The notes under the pieces were generated by a model. It was not told the DNA's origin. It was given only the letters and a program-made list of their open reading frames with translations, and searched no databases. From an uncultured Collinsella sp. (GTDB lineage Bacteria; Actinomycetota; Coriobacteriia; Coriobacteriales; Coriobacteriaceae), in contig CABRGB010000029.1 of NCBI GenBank assembly GCA_902470345.1, positions 1 to 20,542 of the forward strand: DNA of 20,542 nucleotides, read 5' to 3'. Below, in pieces: positions 15,632-20,542 of the stretch. Each line of letters opens with the position of its first letter. The stretch's first letter is position 1. A program made the position numbers and the translations under genes.

Positions 15632-17595
15632 GTGAGGTTCAAGCGCTGGTGGAGTGTCCCGTTATCGTTGGCACGGCGGGCCACGTCGACCACGGTAAGT
15701 CGGCGCTGATCGAGGCGTTGACCGGCAAGAATCCCGACCGTCTGGAGGTAGAGCGCCGTCGCGGTATGACCGTGGAGCTGGGCTTTGGCGAGCTGGCGCT
15801 GCCGAGTGGCAAGATTGTCGGCCTGGTCGATGTGCCGGGGCATGCCCATTACTTGCGCGCCATGGTGCAGGGCGCGACAGGCATCGACGTTGCCGTGCTG
15901 GTGGTTTCGGCCGTCGAGGGCGTGATGCCGCAGACCCGCGAGCACGTGCATGTGCTGGAGCTGCTGGGCGTTACGCATATGGTGGTCGCGCTGACCATGT
16001 GTGACCTGGCCGATGCCGAGATGACCGAGCTTGCCGAGCTCGATGTCGATGACTTTTTGTCGGGTACCGTGTTTGCGGGTGCGCCGATTGTGCCCGTGTC
16101 GTCCAAGACCGGCGCGGGACTCGATAACCTGCTGGTTGCGCTCGACGAGCAGGTTGCCGCTTGCTGGGATGCCTGCCGTGCTCGTGCCGAGCTTACCGAT
16201 GCCGCACCGCGTCTGCCCATCGACCGTTGCTTTACGATCAAGGGCGCCGGTACCGTGGTGACGGGAACGCTGCACGATGCGCCCGTCGCGGTGGGGGATG
16301 AGCTTGTCGCGCTGCCGTCGCGTACGGCCTGTCGCGTGCGTGGGATTCAGGTGCATGGCGATACGCCGCGGGCGTTGCCCGGTCAGCGTGTGGCGCTCAA
16401 CTTGGTGGGCGATGCCGTCGCCGCGCTCGATCGCGGTGAGATGCTCGGCGTGGCGGGCCGCTTTGGCCAGACGATGCGATTTATGATGGCGTTTACGTAT
16501 TTGGGTCGCGAGGGAGCCAAGCCGCGTGTGCTCGAGTCGGGTGCGCGCGTGCACGTGATGGCGGGTACAGCCGAGGTTGTCGGTCGCATCATGTTCATGG
16601 AGGGCGAGGCTCCCATGGCGGTGGGTGAGACCCGTACCGTGCAGGTGCGCCTGGAGGAGCCGCTGCCGCTGCGTGCCGGAGACCATGCCGTGGTGCTGTC
16701 GTATTCGCCCGTTATGCTCATCGGCGGCGGGCGCGTGCTGCTATCGCGCTGCCGTCGCTCGCGCGAGCTTTCGGCGGGGGAGCGCGCGCTGCTTGCAGCG
16801 CTTGAGGCCGGCGATTCCGTCGCTGGTGTTGAGGCGTGGTTGGCGCTGCAGGCGTTGCCGGTCGTGGTCGCCGACGTTGCCGCGGCGCTAGATCTTGTTT
16901 CCGGTGGGGCTGATGCCGCGCTGAACGAGTTGGTGGCGCGAGGTGCTGTGTGCGAGCTTGCCGGCTCGGGCGGTGCGCTGTATGTGAATGTCGCCGTGCT
17001 CGACGCTGCGATGGATGCACTGGCGGCGACCCTGTCAGCCATGCATGCGGCGTCTCCCAAGGAGACGGGCTTTACGCCCGGCGCCGTTGCCCATGCTGCG
17101 TGGCCTGCCGCTGATGATGGCGTTGCCGCGGCTCTGATTGCCGAGGGCTGCTCGCGTGGCGTGTGTGCTGCCGAGGGTGCCGAGGTATTCGACCCGCACT
17201 CCGCTGCCGCCGCGGCGCGTGTGGTGCGCGAGGCCTGCGAACGTATCGTTGCCTTGCTGGACGAAGCCGGCCTCGATGCACCGACGTTGCCCGAAGTGGG
17301 CGAGCAGTTGCAGCTCGATCGCGAGACCATGACGCGTGCCCTGCGCGAGCTATCGCTCAATCGCTCGATCGTTAAGGTCGAGCGCGACGTTGCCCTGTCT
17401 GCCGCCGCCGAGGCCCATGCGCGTGAGCTCGTCGCCGCCGCCATTGAGGCAGCCGGCGGCGCAGCCACCACGAGCGTGCTGCGTGAGGCTCTGGGCGTGT
17501 CGCGCAAACGTGCCATCAGCATCTTGGAGCACCTGGATGCCGTGCGCTTTACGGTGCTCGACAAGGACGCCGGCGGCCTGCGCTCCCTGCGCTAG
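15628..17595 (+). CDS. selB: Selenocysteine-specific elongation factor SelB
   Basis: 655-residue GTPase that carries Sec-tRNA(Sec) to the ribosome at UGA codons marked by a SECIS hairpin. SelB is usually about 610-650 residues. G1 is GHVDHGKS (18-25), the RGMT switch is 45-48 and G3 is DVPGH (68-72). The G4 position (usually NKxD, TKAD in E. coli SelB) reads TMCD (123-126), so the lysine is a methionine. Later domains include ITIKGAGTVVTGTLHDAPVA-like EF-Tu domain 2. The C-terminal winged-helix repeats that bind SECIS RNA end in ALGVSRKRAISILEHLDAVRFT. The gene starts inside the selA stop (ATGA overlap). The tRNA it uses, selC, lies about 135 bases downstream. Confidence 0.96.
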   Translation: MSEVQALVECPVIVGTAGHVDHGKSALIEALTGKNPDRLEVERRRGMTVELGFGELALPSGKIVGLVDVPGHAHYLRAMVQGATGIDVAVLVVSAVEGVMPQTREHVHVLELLGVTHMVVALTMCDLADAEMTELAELDVDDFLSGTVFAGAPIVPVSSKTGAGLDNLLVALDEQVAACWDACRARAELTDAAPRLPIDRCFTIKGAGTVVTGTLHDAPVAVGDELVALPSRTACRVRGIQVHGDTPRALPGQRVALNLVGDAVAALDRGEMLGVAGRFGQTMRFMMAFTYLGREGAKPRVLESGARVHVMAGTAEVVGRIMFMEGEAPMAVGETRTVQVRLEEPLPLRAGDHAVVLSYSPVMLIGGGRVLLSRCRRSRELSAGERALLAALEAGDSVAGVEAWLALQALPVVVADVAAALDLVSGGADAALNELVARGAVCELAGSGGALYVNVAVLDAAMDALAATLSAMHAASPKETGFTPGAVAHAAWPAADDGVAAALIAEGCSRGVCAAEGAEVFDPHSAAAAARVVREACERIVALLDEAGLDAPTLPEVGEQLQLDRETMTRALRELSLNRSIVKVERDVALSAAAEAHARELVAAAIEAAGGAATTSVLREALGVSRKRAISILEHLDAVRFTVLDKDAGGLRSLR

Positions 17596-17607
17596 GCCAC
17601 CCTTATC

Positions 17608-17673
17608 AGTTGCGGTGAAATAGTTCCTGTTTTCGGCATCTAACGCCAAACCAGGAACTATTCCACCGCAACT
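17608..17673 (+). repeat. Large near-perfect inverted repeat between selB and selC
   Basis: A 22-base left arm (17608-17629, begins AGTTGCGGTG) pairs with a 22-base right arm (17652-17673, ends CACCGCAACT) at 21 of 22 positions; the exception is an A/C mismatch. The 22-base loop itself can form a short TTT(C)GGC / GCCAAA stem. It starts 12 bases after the selB stop. The downstream sequence is T-rich but interrupted, so it may act as a terminator for selAB. It may also be a dispersed palindromic repeat of the genome. Confidence 0.75.
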
Positions 17674-17687
17674 TCTTGTTTGTCATT

Positions 17688-17717
17688 TTGGGATGGGGCC
17701 TGTCGGTTTGGTAAAAT
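17688..17717 (+). promoter_or_regulatory. Candidate promoter of selC
   Basis: TTGGGA (17688-17693) and TAAAAT (17712-17717) are separated by 18 bases. The matches to the -35 and -10 consensus are 4/6 and 5/6. The -10 box ends 12 bases before the tRNA start at 17730, placing the transcription start a few bases before the mature 5' end, as is usual for tRNA genes. Confidence 0.6.
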
Positions 17718-17729
17718 ACCGCCGCACTT

Positions 17730-17826
17730 GGGAACGGATGGGCTCCGGTGGGCTCCGCGGTCCTCAAAACCGTTGCGAGGCGTGCAAGACGTCTTGGATG
17801 TGTTCGATTCACATACGTTCCCGCCA
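17730..17826 (+). tRNA. selC: Selenocysteine tRNA, tRNA-Sec(UCA), with encoded CCA
   Basis: 97 bases folding as a bacterial tRNA-Sec. The acceptor is 8 positions long: GGGAACGG (17730-17737) against ACGTTCCC (17815-17822), with the eighth pair a G-A mismatch. A two-base AT linker follows, then a 6-bp D stem (17740-17745 / 17750-17755) with a 4-base CGGT loop, both typical of tRNA-Sec. The anticodon stem GCGGT/ACCGT carries loop CCTCAAA with anticodon TCA (17764-17766). The long variable arm CGAGGCG/CGTCTTG (17776-17782 / 17790-17796) has 7 pairs including wobbles. The T arm is ATGTG-TTCGATT-CACAT. Discriminator G and CCA end at 17826. Position 33 is C instead of the usual T. It lies directly downstream of selA-selB, completing the decoding set. 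Confidence 0.93.
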
Positions 17827-17834
17827 TACGCTAC

Positions 17835-17890
17835 CAGCGCTTTTGTGCTCGCGGTCTTGCTGCGTGCCGCAAAGGCGCTGTTTTATTTTT
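17835..17890 (+). terminator. Rho-independent terminator after selC
   Basis: A 10-bp stem CAGCGCTTTT (17835-17844) / AAAGGCGCTG (17871-17880) with one T-G wobble encloses a 26-base loop that can itself form a GCGG/CCGC stem. It is followed by TTTTATTTTT (17881-17890). It begins 9 bases after the tRNA CCA and so fits as the end of the selC transcript. Confidence 0.8.
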
Positions 17891-17980
17891 GCATGAGCTT
17901 TTCGTAGCGCCGCTATTTCGGCGGCTGTATTTAGCTTCGTGCACCGGGTTTCGAGCATGCCGATGGGGGTGTTTTGCCGT

Positions 17981-18613
17981 ATGACTACCGTAAGACGAGC
18001 CGATCTTTCTTGCGTCGTCCAAGCGGGCGGGCTGTCGTCGCGCATGGGTTGCGACAAGGCGCGGATGTTGTTTTGCGGCGAGCCGCTCATCGAACGCGTG
18101 CTGGGTCGGCTGGCGCAAGTTGCCGGCGAATTGGTCGTGACGACCTCGCGTCCCAGCGAGCTTGCCTATCTTGAGGAGCTCGCATTTGGCGGTCTTGTGC
18201 CGCGCGTGGTAACGGACCTTGAAGGGTCGGCGGGCGCCATGCGTGGCATCGCGAGCTCGCTGGCTGCCGCTCGGTTGCCCCTCGCGGCGATCGTCGCCTG
18301 CGATATGCCGTTCGTCTCGCCAGAACTGATCGGCGCGCTTTCTGATCGGGTCAAGGAAGGCCCGCTCGATGTGTGCGTCCCGCGCGAGGAGCGGGGGATT
18401 GAGCCGCTGTGCGCCGTGTGGCGCCGCCAGGCTTGCGCGCCGGTTGCCCGTGAGTTGCTCGACCGGGACCGCCAACGCATCCGCTGTTTGATCGACCAGG
18501 TCCATGCCGGCTATCTGGATGAGCCCCAGATTGTCGAGGTTGCCGGTTCCACGCTCTGCTTCGAGAACGTCAATACGCCCGAGGAGTTTGCGGCGGCCGA
18601 GTTACTCGCCTAG
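17981..18613 (+). CDS. mobA: Molybdenum cofactor guanylyltransferase, MobA family
   Basis: 210 residues from the ATG at 17981. Starts at 17957, 17963 or GTG 17939 are in frame and would add 6-14 residues. I prefer 17981 because GGGGGT lies about 11 bases upstream and the family motif begins soon after. MobA attaches GMP to molybdopterin, making the MGD cofactor of enzymes like the one at 11980-14097 and of formate dehydrogenases. The nucleotide-binding motif is QAGGLSSRMGCDKA (14-27), close to the family pattern GGxSxRMGxDK. D108 in VACDMPF is the expected metal ligand, and NVNTPEEF near the C-terminus is typical of MobA. It lies downstream of selC and 15 bases before the DUF3343 gene. A related nucleotidyltransferase (MocA type) cannot be fully excluded. 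Confidence 0.88.
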   Translation: MTTVRRADLSCVVQAGGLSSRMGCDKARMLFCGEPLIERVLGRLAQVAGELVVTTSRPSELAYLEELAFGGLVPRVVTDLEGSAGAMRGIASSLAAARLPLAAIVACDMPFVSPELIGALSDRVKEGPLDVCVPREERGIEPLCAVWRRQACAPVARELLDRDRQRIRCLIDQVHAGYLDEPQIVEVAGSTLCFENVNTPEEFAAAELLA

Positions 18614-18628
18614 ACGATTGGAGTTGCC

Positions 18629-19024
18629 ATGTCTCACGATATTTGTCCCGACACGGGAGAAACTTGCACTTGCGACGGGTCCGAACCCTGTACCTGCGGT
18701 TGCGGTGGCTGTGGACATACTGCGGAAGAGGAAGCGGCCGCCGCGGCGTATCGCGATGCACACCGCGAAGGCCCGTCCGGTGATGCTCTCGACCATGAAC
18801 GCAAGATCATCGTTTCGTTCGATAGCACCTTCGATGTGATGGAATGTGAGCAGCTGTGCCTTGCCGCCGGTGTGCCCGGGCGCATCATGCCGCTGCCCGG
18901 CTCCATCACCGCCGGCTGCGGGCTGTGCTGGGCCATGCCGTTCTCGGGCGATGCCCTTGCCGCTTTCCGCGGCGCCACCGAGGGTCGCGTAACCCCTGCC
19001 GACTACCACCAGCTCGTCCTCTAA
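18629..19024 (+). CDS. DUF3343 family protein with cysteine-rich N-terminus (putative Se/S carrier-like)
   Basis: 131 residues. Residues 57-105 match the DUF3343 family: RKIIVSFDSTFDVMECEQL, GVPGRIMPLPGSITAGCGLC, with the hallmark AGCGL motif (C97) and an extra C100. The family is described as putative Se/S carrier-like and tends to occur in genomes that use selenium. Before it lies a cysteine-rich stretch (C6, C13, C15, C21, C23, C25, C28, followed by H30) that could bind a metal or be redox active, then an acidic Ala/Glu linker (32-40). Such an N-terminal segment is not part of the core family as I know it. The ATG at 18629 is 15 bases after mobA with TTGGAG upstream, so the two are probably one transcript. 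Function in selenium delivery is an inference. Confidence 0.8.
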   Translation: MSHDICPDTGETCTCDGSEPCTCGCGGCGHTAEEEAAAAAYRDAHREGPSGDALDHERKIIVSFDSTFDVMECEQLCLAAGVPGRIMPLPGSITAGCGLCWAMPFSGDALAAFRGATEGRVTPADYHQLVL

Positions 19025-19030
19025 TCACCA

Positions 19031-19069
19031 AAACCACCACAAAGGTGCCTGTCCCCAATGTGGTGGTTT
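19031..19069 (+). repeat. Inverted repeat in the gap before gdhA
   Basis: A perfect 11-bp stem AAACCACCACA (19031-19041) / TGTGGTGGTTT (19059-19069) encloses a 17-base loop containing GGTGCCTGTCCCC. It starts six bases after the DUF3343 stop. No clean T-run follows on the plus strand, so it is not a standard terminator. The loop sequence resembles short palindromic elements I associate with intergenic regions of Coriobacteriia, but this is from memory only. Confidence 0.6.
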
Positions 19070-19225
19070 GGAACACGTGGACGAAACAGGTTTGAAACAC
19101 GGGTTTTGCACGTCAGGTGCTCAAAAACGCCTCTACCTGCATCGTAATCAAAACGAAACATCTGCTTGTCGGCTTATGCGAAACTTTGCTGCAATAGTGC
19201 GATATTATCCATACTCGATAAAGTT

Positions 19226-19246
19226 CGCGGCGCATAGGGTGCCGCG
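19226..19246 (+). promoter_or_regulatory. Hairpin in the gdhA leader
   Basis: CGCGGCGC (19226-19233) and GTGCCGCG (19239-19246) form an 8-bp stem with one G-T pair and a 5-base loop. It sits 35 bases before the gdhA start codon, upstream of a five-T run (19254-19258) and of the GGAGGA ribosome site (19273-19278). A TATTAT at 19203-19208 could be a -10 box, but I find no convincing -35 box at the right distance. The hairpin could be a weak attenuator or an mRNA-stabilising 5' element. Confidence 0.35.
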
Positions 19247-19281
19247 ACCAACATTTTTCGTTTCCCATCATTGGAGGAAGC

Positions 19282-20542
19282 ATGAGCTACACGCAGAAAG
19301 TTCTCGAAGAGCTCAAGGCCCGCTATCCCGAGCAGCCTGAGTTCATCCAGGCCGCGACCGAGATCCTCGGCACCATCCAGCCGGCGCTCGACGCCCATCC
19401 CGAGTACGAGGAGGCCGCCCTGCTGGAGCGCCTCGTCGAGCCCGAGCGCATCGTTATGTTCCGTGTCCCCTGGGTCGACGACCAGGGCAAGGTCCAGGTC
19501 AACCGCGGCTACCGCGTCGAGTTCAACTCTGCCATTGGACCCTACAAGGGCGGCCTGCGCTTTAACCCGACGGTCACCCTGGGCATGCTCAAGTTCCTGG
19601 GCCTGGAGCAGATCCTCAAGAACAGCCTGACCACCCTTCCCATGGGCGGCGGCAAGGGCGGTTCCGACTTTGACCCCAAGGGCAAGTCCAACAACGAGAT
19701 CATGCACTTCTGCCAGTCCTTCATGACCGAGCTCTATCGCCACATCGGTCCCAACACCGACGTTCCCGCCGGCGACCTGGGCGTTGGCGGCCGCGAGGTT
19801 GCCTACCTGTTCGGTCAGTACAAGCGCCTGACCAACGAGTGGACCGGCGTTCTTACCGGCAAGGGTCTCTCCTTTGGCGGCTCGCTCGCCCGTACCGAGG
19901 CCACCGGTTACGGTCTGGTCTACTTTGTGGACGAGTACCTCAAGAGCCGCGGCGACTCCTTCGAGGGCAAGAACGTCGTCGTTCATGGCTCCGGCAACGT
20001 CGCCATCTACGCCGTCCAGAAGGTTTCCCAGCTCGGCGGCAAGGTGCTCGCCTGCTCCGATACCCACGGTTGGGTCGAGGATCCCGACGGCATCGACTAC
20101 ACCGTGCTCGAGCACGTCTACAACATGAAGCGCTCCGGCCACGACAAGGGCGTTACGCTCGCTATGTACGTTGACGAGAAGCCCAACGCCGTGTGGCACG
20201 AGGGCGACGGCCGTGGCGTGTGGCAGCTGCCCTGCGACATCGCGCTGCCCTGCGCTCGCGAGAACACGCTGCTGCTCGAGGACGCCCAGGCGCTCGTTGC
20301 CAACGGCTGCAAGGTGGTCGGCGAGGGCGCGAACATGCCCACGACCATCGAGGCTACGACCTACTTCCAGGAGAACGGCGTCGCCTTTATGCCTGGTAAG
20401 GCTGCCAACGCCGGCGGCGTGCTCGTGTCCGGCCTGGAGATGAGCCAGAACGCCGAGCACCTGTCCTGGACCTTCGAGGAGGTCGACGGCAAGCTCGAGC
20501 AGCTCATGCGCGGCATGTTCCACAACGTGGACGACACCGCCA
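19282..20542 (+). CDS. gdhA: Glutamate dehydrogenase (hexameric clostridial/bacterial type), 3' partial
   Basis: 420 residues are visible before the right edge; the family is about 445-450, so only some 25-30 residues are missing. The enzyme interconverts glutamate with 2-oxoglutarate and ammonia. The N-terminal substrate domain shows AIGPYKGGLRF (K89), LKNSLTTLPMGGGKGGSDFD (K113, K125) and VPAGDLGVGGREV (D165). By position and motif these equal the catalytic lysines and aspartate of Clostridium symbiosum glutamate dehydrogenase. The coenzyme domain has GSGNVA followed by LACSDTHG; a serine-aspartate after this strand resembles NADP-dependent enzymes, but specificity is not certain. AANAGGVLVSGLEMSQN is the conserved C-terminal motif. 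The ATG at 19282 follows GGAGGA. The gene stands apart from the formate/selenium cluster and probably has its own promoter. Confidence 0.96.
   Translation, partial: MSYTQKVLEELKARYPEQPEFIQAATEILGTIQPALDAHPEYEEAALLERLVEPERIVMFRVPWVDDQGKVQVNRGYRVEFNSAIGPYKGGLRFNPTVTLGMLKFLGLEQILKNSLTTLPMGGGKGGSDFDPKGKSNNEIMHFCQSFMTELYRHIGPNTDVPAGDLGVGGREVAYLFGQYKRLTNEWTGVLTGKGLSFGGSLARTEATGYGLVYFVDEYLKSRGDSFEGKNVVVHGSGNVAIYAVQKVSQLGGKVLACSDTHGWVEDPDGIDYTVLEHVYNMKRSGHDKGVTLAMYVDEKPNAVWHEGDGRGVWQLPCDIALPCARENTLLLEDAQALVANGCKVVGEGANMPTTIEATTYFQENGVAFMPGKAANAGGVLVSGLEMSQNAEHLSWTFEEVDGKLEQLMRGMFHNVDDTA

Noticed and set aside
17680..17907. Short plus-strand open frames over the selC region
   Set aside because: They overlap the tRNA-Sec and its terminator and show no protein features.
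17905..17930. Second hairpin (CGCCG/CGGCG) before mobA
   Set aside because: Only five pairs and no T-run; too weak to call a terminator or operator.
1..20542. CRISPR arrays, insertion sequences, phage genes
   Set aside because: No spaced direct repeats, transposase, integrase or phage structural genes were seen.

Overview
The window is a high-GC, densely packed, all-plus-strand bacterial segment. The gene order, the strong AGGAGG-type ribosome sites and the protein types suggest a strictly anaerobic, high-GC Gram-positive gut bacterium, most likely of the Coriobacteriia (Collinsella-like). That assignment is an inference from overall feel and was not checked by any search.

Region 1 (1-11856) is a formate hydrogenlyase / hydrogenase-4 operon in the same gene order as the Escherichia coli hyf operon: hyfB (5' end cut by the window edge), hyfC, hyfD, hyfE, hyfF, hyfG, hyfH, hyfI and hyfJ/hycH. 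It is followed by the large-subunit maturation protease hycI and a FocA-type formate channel. Gaps are from a 1-base overlap to 39 bases. Together these genes encode a membrane-bound group 4 [NiFe] hydrogenase: four NuoL/M/H/K-like membrane proteins plus a further NuoL/M-like one, a NuoC-NuoD-like large subunit, a two-cluster ferredoxin subunit and a NuoB-like small subunit. A maturation set and a formate port accompany them. A hairpin with a T-run at 11879-11914 ends the operon.

Region 2 (11980-14097) holds a cytoplasmic molybdopterin (bis-MGD) oxidoreductase of the DMSO reductase superfamily. It does not look like formate dehydrogenase H: it has no in-frame TGA, a cysteine stands at the likely metal-ligand position, and an Arg replaces the Lys that follows the iron-sulfur cysteines of formate dehydrogenases.

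Region 3 (14098-17890) is a complete selenocysteine decoding module: selA, then selB (4-base ATGA overlap), then a tRNA-Sec gene (selC) that I identified by folding. selC has its own promoter-like boxes and terminator. A 22-bp near-perfect inverted repeat separates selB from selC.

Region 4 (17981-19024) holds mobA (molybdenum cofactor nucleotidylation) and a small cysteine-rich DUF3343 protein, a family associated with selenium use. An untranslated stretch follows with two hairpins. Region 5 (19282 to the right edge) is a glutamate dehydrogenase gene, cut at its 3' end.

The common thread of regions 1-4 is anaerobic formate oxidation coupled to H2 production, together with the selenium and molybdenum supply that a selenocysteine formate dehydrogenase would need. 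That dehydrogenase is not itself in the window.
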